A stretch of DNA of 64,000 nucleotides from Verrucomicrobiota bacterium. Lineage in GTDB: Bacteria > Verrucomicrobiota > Verrucomicrobiia > Chthoniobacterales > UBA10450. A model generated the notes under the pieces. The model was not told where the DNA came from and searched no databases. It was given only the letters and a program-made list of their open reading frames with translations. Of this stretch, positions 35,930-44,013 are shown piece after piece. A program made the position numbers and the translations under genes. Within the stretch, counting starts at the first letter, position 1, and each line of letters opens with the position of its first letter. Where the stretch lies: positions 1 to 64,000 of the forward strand of contig QHNH01000024.1 in assembly GCA_003218375.1 (NCBI GenBank), in the 5' to 3' direction.

Positions 35930-36304
35930 ATGGAGACGCCGAATAGCAACGGCAATGGGGCGAGCAGGCATCCGTTCGACTTGGAGGAGCGAACCGCATT
36001 GTTCGGCGAGGCGATTGTGCAATTCGCCAAGAAAATCCCACGCAGTCCGGCAAATGATCGGCTCGTTGGGCAGCTCGTCGGCTGCGGCACGAGCGTGGGA
36101 GCGAATTATTGTGAAGCGAACGAACGGGTATCAAAAAAGGATTTCCGCAACACTATCGGACGGTGCGTAAAAGAAGCGAAGGAAACGAAATACTTCCTTC
36201 GCCTGATTGCCGCCGCTGAGCCGCGACTAGCCGAAGAGGCCCGCGCCTTGTATCGTGAAGCCAAAGAGCTCCACCTGATCTTCGCCAGCATGTATCGTCA
36301 ATGA
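35930..36304 (+). CDS. Four-helix-bundle protein (S23 / 23S rRNA intervening-sequence, bAvd-like)
   Basis: 124 residues from the ATG at 35930. The longer frame to 35828 merely translates the heptamer repeat. Family hallmarks are present: HPFDLEERTALFGEAI, VGQLVGCGTSVGANYCEAN, then a helical second half (FRNTIGRCVKEAKETKYFL). Members of this family occur inside rRNA intervening sequences, in diversity-generating retroelements (Avd) and as stand-alone genes of unknown function. No reverse transcriptase or variable repeat is seen here. It is enclosed by inverted AGCTCCA heptamer arms, as if carried by the repeat, within the pyrimidine cluster between preA and mmsA. Confidence 0.88.
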   Translation: METPNSNGNGASRHPFDLEERTALFGEAIVQFAKKIPRSPANDRLVGQLVGCGTSVGANYCEANERVSKKDFRNTIGRCVKEAKETKYFLRLIAAAEPRLAEEARALYREAKELHLIFASMYRQ

Positions 36305-36316
36305 CACCGCGCCACG

Positions 36317-36376
36317 ATTTGAGGTTTGATGCTTGGAGCTTCTCTGGAGCTTGGTGCTTGGAGCTTGGAGCTTTTT
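36317..36376. repeat. Heptamer element A1, right arm (inverted)
   Basis: In reverse complement: AGCTCCA twice, AGCACCA, AGCTCCA, then GAGA, then AGCTCCA, AGCATCA and AACCTCA. This is the same 4x7 + 4 + 3x7 order as the left arm. The arm ends 2 bases before the mmsA ATG at 36378, so it covers that gene's ribosome-binding region. Confidence 0.9.
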
Positions 36377-36377
36377 A

Positions 36378-37859
36378 ATGATCGCCTGCCCGATCCTCAT
36401 CGACGGTGAATGGCGAACGCCGTCCGGCGTCGCTACTTCTCCGGTCTTCAATCCATCACGCGGCGAGACGATCGCGGAAGTGCCAATGATCGGCGCGGAG
36501 ATCGTGAACGAAGCGGTCGAGTCAGCCGCGGCGGCATTCCCGGCCTGGCGCGAGACACCGCCGGTGGAACGGGCACGCGTCTTCTTTCGTTATCGTCAGC
36601 TCGTCGAGGAAAACTTCGATCGGATTTGCCAGAGTGTTACGCGCGAGCACGGCAAGACGCTGGCCGAAGCGCGCGGCAGCGTTTATCGCGGGATCGAGAA
36701 CATCGAGTACGCCTGCGGAGTTCCGACGCTTCTGATGGGCGACATGCTCGAGAATCTCGCGCGCAGTGTCGATTGCGAGACGCTGCTTCAGCCGCTCGGG
36801 GTTTGCGTCGGGATCACGCCCTTCAATTTTCCAGCGATGGTCCCGATGTGGATGTTCCCGCTCGCGATCGCCTGCGGAAATACCTTCGTCTTGAAGCCGA
36901 GCGAGAAAGTTCCGCTGACGGTTGTGATGGTCGTCGAGCTTCTGGAAAAGGCCGGGCTGCCCAAAGGCGTGCTCAATCTGGTCCACGGCGGCCGCGAATG
37001 CGTGGACGCATTGCTGACCCATCCGAAAGTGAAAGCGATTTCGTTCGTCGGGTCGTCGCCCGTCGCAAAATACATTTTCGAAACCGGCACGCGGCACGGC
37101 AAACGGGTCCAGGCCAACGGCGGCGCGAAGAACTACATCGTGGTCATGCCTGATGCCGATGTGTCAAAGACCGTTGAAGCCCTCTCGACCGCTGCGTTTG
37201 GATGCGCCGGCGAACGTTGCATGGCGGGATCGACTGCGATCGCTGTCGGCGCAGCCGCGGATCGCGTTCTGCCTTCGCTTGTCCAAGCCGCGCGCGCGAT
37301 TCGGGTGGGACCAACTGACGTTGAGATGCAACCCGACATGGGCCCGGTCATTACCGCCCAACATCGTGATCGCGTCGCGAGCCTTGTGGCCACGGGAGAA
37401 AAGGAAGGGGCGAAGGTTATTTGCGATGGGCGCGGCGCACGCATTGAAGGCGCGCCGAATGGTTTCTACATGGGCGCCACGATCGTCGACCAGGTGCGCG
37501 ATGAGATGACAATCGCGCGCGAAGAAGTCTTCGGCCCGGTCCTCAACGTTATGCGGATGGACGACCTCGATCACGCCATCGAGGCCGCAAACAAATCAGC
37601 CTTCGGCAACGGCGCCGCGATTTTCACTCACTCCGGCAAAGCCGCGCGTGAATTCAAGCATCGCGTCAAAGCCGGGATGATCGGCATCAACGTCGGCGTC
37701 CCCGCCACGATGGCGATGTTCCCCTTCACCGGCTGGGACGAATCCTTCTACGGCGATCTGCACATCCAAGGGAAAGAAGGCGTGCAGTTTTACACCCAGC
37801 AGAAGGTGGTGACGACGCGGTGGTTTGGGGATGGGGTTGGCGATGTGTGGAAGAAATGA
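36378..37859 (+). CDS. mmsA: CoA-acylating methylmalonate/malonate-semialdehyde dehydrogenase
   Basis: 493 residues from the ATG at 36378; the in-frame start at 36333 translates the heptamer arm. Aldehyde-dehydrogenase features: EHGKTLAEARG, TPFNFPAMVPMWMFPLAIA and GCAGERCMAGS with the catalytic Cys. The last motif is characteristic of the MmsA group. It oxidises methylmalonate semialdehyde to propionyl-CoA or malonate semialdehyde to acetyl-CoA with NAD and CoA. In this cluster it would take the product of the class III aminotransferase at 42673, finishing thymine or uracil breakdown. Confidence 0.93.
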   Translation: MIACPILIDGEWRTPSGVATSPVFNPSRGETIAEVPMIGAEIVNEAVESAAAAFPAWRETPPVERARVFFRYRQLVEENFDRICQSVTREHGKTLAEARGSVYRGIENIEYACGVPTLLMGDMLENLARSVDCETLLQPLGVCVGITPFNFPAMVPMWMFPLAIACGNTFVLKPSEKVPLTVVMVVELLEKAGLPKGVLNLVHGGRECVDALLTHPKVKAISFVGSSPVAKYIFETGTRHGKRVQANGGAKNYIVVMPDADVSKTVEALSTAAFGCAGERCMAGSTAIAVGAAADRVLPSLVQAARAIRVGPTDVEMQPDMGPVITAQHRDRVASLVATGEKEGAKVICDGRGARIEGAPNGFYMGATIVDQVRDEMTIAREEVFGPVLNVMRMDDLDHAIEAANKSAFGNGAAIFTHSGKAAREFKHRVKAGMIGINVGVPATMAMFPFTGWDESFYGDLHIQGKEGVQFYTQQKVVTTRWFGDGVGDVWKK

Positions 37860-37880
37860 CGCGACAAGTTCCAATCGCAT

Positions 37881-38010
37881 GAAGCACCAAGCACCAAGCA
37901 CCAAGCTCCAGAGAAACATCAAGCATCAAACACCAATGCAGCGTCGCGGCCTTTGGAGCTTCGTTGTTTGGAGCTTCTCTGGTGCTTGGTGCTTGGTGCT
38001 TGGTGCTTTT
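37881..38010. repeat. Heptamer element A2 (AGCACCA type, empty)
   Basis: The left arm (37881-37935) has three AGCACCA, AGCTCCA, GAGA, AACATCA, AGCATCA and AACACCA. The right arm (about 37951-38010) in reverse complement has four AGCACCA, GAGA, AGCTCCA, AACAACG and AGCTCCA. The loop is only ~15 bases (gcagcgtcgcggcc). It fills the gap between mmsA and the hydantoinase and ends 6 bases before its ATG. Confidence 0.92.
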
Positions 38011-38015
38011 CCCCG

Positions 38016-39398
38016 ATGAGTTTGCTCATAAAGCAGGGCGAGATCGTCACCGGCACTGAGCACTACATCGGGGACATCTTCTGCGAGCACGAACGGATCA
38101 CGCACATCGACCGGAATATCGATGCGCCGGCGGGCACGGAAGTGATCAACGCGAGCGGGAAATATGTTTTCCCCGGGTTCATCGATCCGCATGTCCACAT
38201 TTATCTGCCGTTCATGGGGACGTTCTCGAAGGACACTTACGAGACGGCGAGCAAGGCGGCGCTGGTCGGTGGAACAACGACGTTGATTGAGATGGTTTGT
38301 CCTTCGCGTGACATGAGCGCCGCGGAAGGGTTCCGGCTTTGGCAGGAACAGGCGGACGAGAAATCCGCGTGTGATTACACCTATCACATGGGCGTGACGC
38401 GTTTCGACGAGGAGAACGCGAAACAGCTCCGCGAGATCGTGGCCACGGGCATCAGTTCGTTTAAGATTTTCCTGGCTTACAAAGGGGCATTCGGGATCGA
38501 CGACGCGGAGCTCTATCACACGTTGAAGCTCGCGAAGGAACTGGGCGTGATCGTGACCGCGCATTGCGAGAATGAAACTCTCGTGGCGGAGCGCCAGAAA
38601 GAATTGCTCGCCGCCGGAAAAACCGGTCCGGGACAGCATTACGAAAGCCGGCCACCGCGGGTGGAAGCCGAAGGCGTTCATCACTTGATGACCTTCGCGG
38701 AGCTGACCGGCGCGCACGTTTACATCGTGCACCTGAGCTGCGACGAAGCCTTGCGGGAAGCGCTCGCGGCCCGGCACCGCGGCGTAAGCGTCTCGATCGA
38801 GACCCTGATTCAATATCTGGTGCTGGATAAAACGGATGCCGAGCGGCCCGGGTTCGAAGGCGCCAAGTTCGTCATGTCGCCGCCGCTGCGCGACAAGAGC
38901 AATCAGCCGGTGCTTTGGAATGGGTTGAGCAGCGGCGAGATTCAAACCGTCGCAACCGATCACGCCCCGTTCGATTTCAAAACCCAGAAGCCAATGGGCC
39001 GCGACGATTTTACCAAGATCCCCAACGGCATTCCGTCACTCGAAGACCGGGTGAATCTGCTTTTCACGCACGGCGTCAAAACCGGAAAGCTCGATCTGCA
39101 CACGTTTGTCAACGTCGCGAGCACAAACGCGGCGAAGACGTTCGGATTGTTCCCGCGCAAGGGCGCCATCCAGATCGGCGCCGATGCCGACCTGGTCGTC
39201 TACGATCCGGAATATCGCGGAAAAATTTCTGCGAAGACGCAATTGATGAATGTCGATTACAGCGCGTTCGAGGGCTGGGAGATCGAAGGACGGCCGGACC
39301 TGGTGACGGTGCGCGGTGAAGTCGCGGTGCGCGATGGAAAATTTGTCGGCACCATCGGCCGCGGCCGAATGCTCCAGCGCGAGCCCGCGCACTTCTGA
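38016..39398 (+). CDS. Dihydropyrimidinase / D-hydantoinase
   Basis: 460 residues from the ATG at 38016; the extension to 37953 is translated repeat. Cyclic amidohydrolase metal ligands are in place: H-x-H in GFIDPHVHIY, the carbamylated Lys in SSFKIFLAYKG, His in VTAHCEN, His in YIVHLSCDEA and Asp in VATDHAPFD. It hydrolyses 5,6-dihydropyrimidines (or hydantoins) to N-carbamoyl-beta-amino acids. It is the ring-opening step between PreA and the N-carbamoyl amidohydrolase at 29465. The neighbourhood supports pyrimidine over purine (allantoin) use. Confidence 0.93.
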   Translation: MSLLIKQGEIVTGTEHYIGDIFCEHERITHIDRNIDAPAGTEVINASGKYVFPGFIDPHVHIYLPFMGTFSKDTYETASKAALVGGTTTLIEMVCPSRDMSAAEGFRLWQEQADEKSACDYTYHMGVTRFDEENAKQLREIVATGISSFKIFLAYKGAFGIDDAELYHTLKLAKELGVIVTAHCENETLVAERQKELLAAGKTGPGQHYESRPPRVEAEGVHHLMTFAELTGAHVYIVHLSCDEALREALAARHRGVSVSIETLIQYLVLDKTDAERPGFEGAKFVMSPPLRDKSNQPVLWNGLSSGEIQTVATDHAPFDFKTQKPMGRDDFTKIPNGIPSLEDRVNLLFTHGVKTGKLDLHTFVNVASTNAAKTFGLFPRKGAIQIGADADLVVYDPEYRGKISAKTQLMNVDYSAFEGWEIEGRPDLVTVRGEVAVRDGKFVGTIGRGRMLQREPAHF

Positions 39399-39449
39399 AA
39401 GCTTGCCGACACCCTCAATGTGAAAATCCAGCGAAGCGTCAAACACCGT

Positions 39450-39644
39450 ATGAAAAGTTCGTCCGCCCGCGCCAGCCGTGCGCTTGCGTGCGAAGTCGAA
39501 GAAGACGGAGTCGATTTCGCGCGACTCGCGGCACCCTATCGCGGGATGTTCAAAGGCGCTCGCAATCTTTCCAGCCGCGAAGGCTACGGAGATAAGATGA
39601 AACAATGCCGCGCGTCAAAATCCCGAACATTCCGTGGCGAGTGA
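39450..39644 (+). CDS. Possible small antitoxin-like ORF preceding the DUF4160/DUF2442 pair
   Basis: 64 residues, overlapping the next gene by 40 bases. It reads VDFARLAAPYRGMFKGARNLSSREGYGDK in its middle, a segment that looks protein-like (given here as residues ~23-51), while the ends are Arg/Ser-rich and may be untranslated. No family firmly recognised. It could be a decayed antitoxin tail or a chance ORF. Confidence 0.3.
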   Translation: MKSSSARASRALACEVEEDGVDFARLAAPYRGMFKGARNLSSREGYGDKMKQCRASKSRTFRGE

Positions 39645-39844
39645 GCTTTTACAGCTTCGATCTTCGAGAGCGCCGTCATGTGCATGTCTTTCGAGAACGC
39701 ATGGAATGCAAAGTGTGGATCGAAGATGGCATCGAGACCGCTTGGAATCGCGGCTTTCCCGAGTCCGAGATGAACGACATCTTGCGCATGATCGAATCGA
39801 ACCTAAAATTAATTAACGACACTTATGAGCAGCTACTTGCGTGA
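39605..39844 (+). CDS. DUF4160-family protein
   Basis: 79 residues. MPRVKIPNIPW at the start and RRHVHVFRERMECKVWIEDG in the middle match DUF4160, small proteins that usually sit with a DUF2442 partner. Such pairs are thought to be toxin-antitoxin-like modules, with the mechanism not established. It overlaps the next gene by 20 bases, indicating translational coupling. Confidence 0.75.
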   Translation: MPRVKIPNIPWRVSFYSFDLRERRHVHVFRERMECKVWIEDGIETAWNRGFPESEMNDILRMIESNLKLINDTYEQLLA

Positions 39845-40115
39845 GATCAAAACCGCTCAGATCGACGCCACTCGCCTTACGGTCGAATTGGCGGACGGTT
39901 TCACGTTCAGCGTGCCGCTCAGTTTCTACCCGACCCTGCTCCTGGCGACCGACGAGGAAAGGAAGGCGATGGAAGTTCTTCCTTACTCGCTACATTGGGA
40001 CTTGCTCGACTGTGATCTCGGCATCGAAGGCCTCTTGCAGGGCATAAAGGAACATCCCAAACTCGCCGAGAAAGCACGGAAGCGTTCCCAGGAACGTCAA
40101 CACGCCACAGCGTGA
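39825..40115 (+). CDS. DUF2442-family protein
   Basis: 96 residues. LTVELADGFTFSVPLSFYP and a following segment with HWDLLDCDLGIEGLLQG match DUF2442 (IHWpxLDEDIsIegLL-type ending). It overlaps the DUF4160 gene. The pair lies between the hydantoinase and a low-GC cyclase gene and is probably an acquired module. Confidence 0.78.
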   Translation: MSSYLREIKTAQIDATRLTVELADGFTFSVPLSFYPTLLLATDEERKAMEVLPYSLHWDLLDCDLGIEGLLQGIKEHPKLAEKARKRSQERQHATA

Positions 40116-40247
40116 TCAATTATCTGAATCCAGATCGGCGCAAGCGGAGATCTAGTTGTATAGCCGACCTAAGTTATTTTTAGAGACTGCTCGTTGCGCT
40201 CCCTCCAAGATAATTGATAATCCATTTTTCTGTTAGGACCACTTCCT

Positions 40248-40922
40248 ATGACCCGACCGGTAGATCCCATCAGCGAAGAAAACACGGGAGCAGTGGTTCT
40301 CGATATATGCTCCTCATCCAAACTTCTGGAGGATCTTAAGCGCACGGATAATCTAAAACGATGGCGTGATTTTCTTATCGCTTTCAAGGAGCTCCTTCAC
40401 GCTCGCGCTGGGAGGGGCATATTGCGGGTGTACAAGTTCATTGGAGACGGATGGATTCTTCTTTTCGATCCACTTCTCTCTGCGGATCACGTCGTAAAAG
40501 AATTAAGAGAACTGTGTTACTGCTTCAATTTAGTCTATGACCTCAGGGTGAAGAGGTTCTTGGAAGAATACCCTGATAGGGTGGGTCTGACGTTTGGACT
40601 CGACAGTGGCTCGCTGATAAAGGTTCAGATGAACGATGTGGATGAATATTTGGGTAGACCATTGAACGTGGCGAGTCGCCTTTGTTCTACACTGAAGGAA
40701 ATCGAGCCAATTCCGGAATTCAAGCTGCTGATGTCTGCTCCCTATTACGCTAGCCACATTGGTTCTTTACGTTCCTTTAGTCCTGAGGAAGTAAGAGTAT
40801 CTTTGCGAAACATATCTGGTAATTCGGAGATCCGGGCCTATAAAGTTACGCTCTTGCCGAAGTGTCCACCCAGCAAAGGTCGTTCGAAAAAGCCATTAAC
40901 AAGCACAGTACGCCGCCAGTGA
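40248..40922 (+). CDS. Stand-alone class III nucleotide cyclase domain protein
   Basis: 224 residues. The class III cyclase catalytic set is visible: first metal Asp D19 in VVLDICSSS, K63 and second metal Asp D67 in YKFIGDGWILLF, and the N140/R144 pair in LNVASRL. GLTFGLDSG matches the conserved beta-strand before it. K63 and E133 fall at the base-selecting positions, which is closer to adenylate than guanylate cyclases. It has no membrane or regulatory domain, as in phage-defence Pycsar cyclases and some orphan enzymes. AT-rich and unlike its neighbours in codon use. No receptor or effector gene is intact beside it. Confidence 0.75.
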   Translation: MTRPVDPISEENTGAVVLDICSSSKLLEDLKRTDNLKRWRDFLIAFKELLHARAGRGILRVYKFIGDGWILLFDPLLSADHVVKELRELCYCFNLVYDLRVKRFLEEYPDRVGLTFGLDSGSLIKVQMNDVDEYLGRPLNVASRLCSTLKEIEPIPEFKLLMSAPYYASHIGSLRSFSPEEVRVSLRNISGNSEIRAYKVTLLPKCPPSKGRSKKPLTSTVRRQ

Positions 40923-41040
40923 AGGTTTCCCGACAATCATCTATACAGATCTCAGCAGGGAACAGATTGATTTGATTCGCGAAAGAACTTCTGACCGCAG
41001 CGTCTTTGATTGGAACGGGTGGAATCAGGTACCTAACTAG
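40900..41040 (+). pseudogene. Possible relic ORF after the cyclase
   Basis: In a frame different from the cyclase, an open stretch reads EGFPTIIYTDLSREQIDLI (about 40921-40977) and continues to TAG at 41038-41040. It has no start codon of its own. It looks protein-like but no family is recognised. It may be the remnant of a gene once linked to the cyclase, or chance. Confidence 0.25.
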
Positions 41041-41091
41041 GGCGTTTGTTGTTGCGGGTCCTATGTTAGCTACGCCACGATTGATCAACTA

Positions 41092-42645
41092 ATGAGTACG
41101 GTCATTGCGGATGCACCAGACGTCGAAGTCTCGATCGAGATCGAGCAGAGCACGCTTTACAACAAAGACCTGGCGCCGGTCCCAAAATCGCGGCGCACCT
41201 GGCGCGTCGGCAGCTTCGCCGCGCTCTGGATTTCAATGTCGGCCTGCATTCCGACTTACATGCTCGCCTCGTCGCTCATCGGCGGAGGGATGAACTGGTC
41301 GCAGGCCATCCTCACCATTTTCCTCGGCAACCTGATCGTAGTCGTCCCGATGATCTTGAACGCGCACGCCGGGACGCGGTACGGGATTCCATTTCCCGTC
41401 TTATGCCGCGCCTCGTTCGGCACTCGCGGCGCAAACGTCCCCGCGCTCATGCGCGCGTTCGTTGCCTGTGGCTGGTTCGGAATCCAGACCTGGATCGGCG
41501 GCGCAGCCATCTACAAGATTCTCGGCGTTTTCTTTCCCGGCCTAACGACTCCGGGCGCGCCGGCATTTCTCGGGATCACGCTCGCAGAATTCGTCTGCTT
41601 CCTCTTCTTCTGGGCGATCAACATGTTCGTCGTTTACAAAGGCATCGAGTCGATCCGGTTCCTTTTGAACATCAAAGCTCCATTGCTGGTCGCGCTCGGT
41701 TTGCTGCTCCTCGCCTGGGCTTATCGCAACGCCGGCGGCTTCGGCCCGATCCTCGCGCAGCCTTCCGCCTTCGATCCCGGCCAGCCCAAGGCCGGCCAGT
41801 TCTGGTCTTTCTTCGTTCCGGGTTTAACCGGCATGGTCGGGTTCTGGGCCACGCTCTCGCTCAACATTCCCGACTTCTCGCGTTACGCGCGCACCCAACG
41901 CGACCAAGTTGTCGGGCAAGCGCTTGGCTTGCCGCTGACCATGGCGCTCTACTCGTTCATCGGCGTAGCGGTCACTTCCGCGACGACGATCATCTACGGG
42001 AAAACAATCTGGGACCCGGTGGATGTGCTGACGAAATTCACGAACCCGATCGTGCTCGTGGTCGCGATGTTCGCGCTTTGTCTCGCGACCCTGGCCACGA
42101 ACATCGCGGCCAACGTCGTCAGTCCCGCGAACGATTTTGCGCATCTGGCGCCGCACAAGATTTCATTCCGAATCGGCGGATTGATTACCGGAATCATCGG
42201 CGTGCTAATGATGCCGTGGAAGCTCGTCGCCGATCCGTCTGGTTACATCTTCACCTGGCTGGTCGGTTACAGCGCGTTGCTCGGTCCCATCGGCGGGATC
42301 ATGATCGCGGACTATTTCGTCATCCGGCGGCGGCGATTAGACGTCAACGCACTCTATCGGCACGACGACGAATATTGCTACACCAACGGCTTCAGCGTCG
42401 TCGCACTCGTTGCGCTCCTGGCCGCGATCCTGCCGAACCTGCCGGGGTTCCTCGTGACAGTGAAGCTGATCGACGCGCGAAGCGTTCCTGCATTCTTCGT
42501 TACGCTTTACAGCTACGCGTGGTTTGTCGGATTTGCGATTGCCTTTAGCCTCTACATCGCGTTGCGCAGATTTCAAACTGGAGGGCGGAGCTCTGCGACG
42601 CCAGCGAAGGGCTCACAGGAGTTCGCCCCTCCATCCGCTTTGTGA
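41092..42645 (+). CDS. NCS1-family nucleobase/hydantoin:cation symporter
   Basis: 517 residues with about 12 membrane helices. The NCS1 pattern is clear: YNKDLAPVPKSRRTW before the first helix, LTIFLGNLIVVVPMI, GTRYGIPFPVLCRASFG, and GWFGIQTWIGG. The family imports uracil, allantoin, hydantoins or cytosine with Na+ or H+. Being next to preA, hydantoinase and aminotransferase genes, it probably supplies the pyrimidine or hydantoin substrate of the pathway. It lies 27 bases upstream of the aminotransferase, likely in one transcript. Confidence 0.93.
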   Translation: MSTVIADAPDVEVSIEIEQSTLYNKDLAPVPKSRRTWRVGSFAALWISMSACIPTYMLASSLIGGGMNWSQAILTIFLGNLIVVVPMILNAHAGTRYGIPFPVLCRASFGTRGANVPALMRAFVACGWFGIQTWIGGAAIYKILGVFFPGLTTPGAPAFLGITLAEFVCFLFFWAINMFVVYKGIESIRFLLNIKAPLLVALGLLLLAWAYRNAGGFGPILAQPSAFDPGQPKAGQFWSFFVPGLTGMVGFWATLSLNIPDFSRYARTQRDQVVGQALGLPLTMALYSFIGVAVTSATTIIYGKTIWDPVDVLTKFTNPIVLVVAMFALCLATLATNIAANVVSPANDFAHLAPHKISFRIGGLITGIIGVLMMPWKLVADPSGYIFTWLVGYSALLGPIGGIMIADYFVIRRRRLDVNALYRHDDEYCYTNGFSVVALVALLAAILPNLPGFLVTVKLIDARSVPAFFVTLYSYAWFVGFAIAFSLYIALRRFQTGGRSSATPAKGSQEFAPPSAL

Positions 42646-42672
42646 GAAGGTGCTAGCTTCTCAACACGACCT

Positions 42673-44013
42673 ATGAAAACACCGGAACTTCCGCCATTTC
42701 CTCATCAACCCGCCGCTTACAAAGGTCCGTCAGCCGACGAAGTCCTGCTCTTGCGCCGCGAATTTCTCAACCCGGGGATTTTCCTCTACTACAAGAAGCC
42801 GATCATGCTGGTGGAAGGAAAAATGCAATATGTCTGGGACGCCGATGGGCGGCGTTACCTCGACGCGCTGGGCGGGATCGTTACGATAAGCGTCGGGCAT
42901 TGCCATCCCGAGGTGGTCGAGGCGGCGCGAAAGCAAAATGAGATGCTCCAGCATTCGACCACGATCTATCTGCATCCGAACATTGCGCTCTACGCCGAGA
43001 AGCTGGCGGCGAAAATGCCGGGCGATCTGAAGGTCTGTTACTTCGTCAATTCAGGTTCGGAAGCGAACGACCTCGCGCTCCTCCTGGCACGCGCCTCCAC
43101 CGGCAACTACGACATGATCGCGTTACGCAATGCCTATCACGGCGGGAACGCATCGGGGATGGGTCTGACCGCGCATCACACCTGGAAATTCAATACCCCC
43201 CACAGCTTCGGCGTTCATCATGCCATGACCCCCGATCCGTTTCGCGGTTACTGGGGCCGCGATGATGCGGAGGCCGGACGCAAATATGCGGCCGACGTCA
43301 AGAACCTGATCGACTACGCTACGCCAGGGCAGATTGCCGGGTTCATCGCGGAATCGATTCAGGGCGTGGGCGGTTGCGTGGTTTTCCCGGACGGTTATCT
43401 CAAGCACGTTTACGAACACGTCCGCGCGGCGGGCGGCGTTTGCATCGCGGATGAAGTGCAGGCCGGTTTCGGCCGATGCGGGACGCACTACTGGGGATTC
43501 GAAACGCAGGACGTCATTCCCGATATCGTCTGCATGGCGAAAGGAATCGGGAATGGCGCGCCGCTCGGGGCCGTCGTCACCACGCCAAAGATCGCGCAGG
43601 CGCTCTCGCAGCGGATCCATTTCAACACTTTCGGCGGAAATCCAGTCGTGTGCGCGCAAGGCATGGCGGTGCTCGATGTGATCGATCGGGAAAAGCTGCA
43701 GGAGAATTCGCTCGCGATCGGCAACCACTTGTTAGGCGGATTGAATCGCCTGAAAGAAAAGCACAACTTGATTGGCGACGTGCGCGGCAAGGGATTGCTT
43801 CTGGGCATCGAGCTGGTGAAGGATCGCGCCACGAAAGAGCCGGCGAAAGCCGAGTGCGCGGCGGTCCTCGAAGCGTGCAAAGACATGGGCCTCTTGTTAG
43901 GCAAAGGCGGCTTGCAGGGGCAGACGATCAGGTTCTCCCCGCCGATGTGCATCACGAAAGCAGATGCGGATTTTCTGCTCGAGGCACTGGATCGCGCCTT
44001 CGCGGGGCTTTAA
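42673..44013 (+). CDS. Class III omega-aminotransferase, AGXT2-like
   Basis: 446 residues. PLP enzyme features: [24 protein letters not shown], and the Schiff-base Lys K290 in [13 protein letters not shown]. It resembles alanine-glyoxylate/beta-aminoisobutyrate-pyruvate aminotransferase 2. In this cluster it would convert beta-alanine or beta-aminoisobutyrate to malonate or methylmalonate semialdehyde for MmsA. It overlaps the convergent LysR gene by 4 bases. Confidence 0.92.
   Translation: MKTPELPPFPHQPAAYKGPSADEVLLLRREFLNPGIFLYYKKPIMLVEGKMQYVWDADGRRYLDALGGIVTISVGHCHPEVVEAARKQNEMLQHSTTIYLHPNIALYAEKLAAKMPGDLKVCYFVNSGSEANDLALLLARASTGNYDMIALRNAYHGGNASGMGLTAHHTWKFNTPHSFGVHHAMTPDPFRGYWGRDDAEAGRKYAADVKNLIDYATPGQIAGFIAESIQGVGGCVVFPDGYLKHVYEHVRAAGGVCIADEVQAGFGRCGTHYWGFETQDVIPDIVCMAKGIGNGAPLGAVVTTPKIAQALSQRIHFNTFGGNPVVCAQGMAVLDVIDREKLQENSLAIGNHLLGGLNRLKEKHNLIGDVRGKGLLLGIELVKDRATKEPAKAECAAVLEACKDMGLLLGKGGLQGQTIRFSPPMCITKADADFLLEALDRAFAGL

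Noticed and set aside
35829-36376. Diversity-generating retroelement around the bAvd-like gene
   Set aside because: No reverse transcriptase, template repeat or variable C-type lectin gene is seen in the window.
35829-38010. CRISPR array
   Set aside because: The repeats are only 7 bases and contiguous without spacers, arranged as inverted arms; no cas genes are present.
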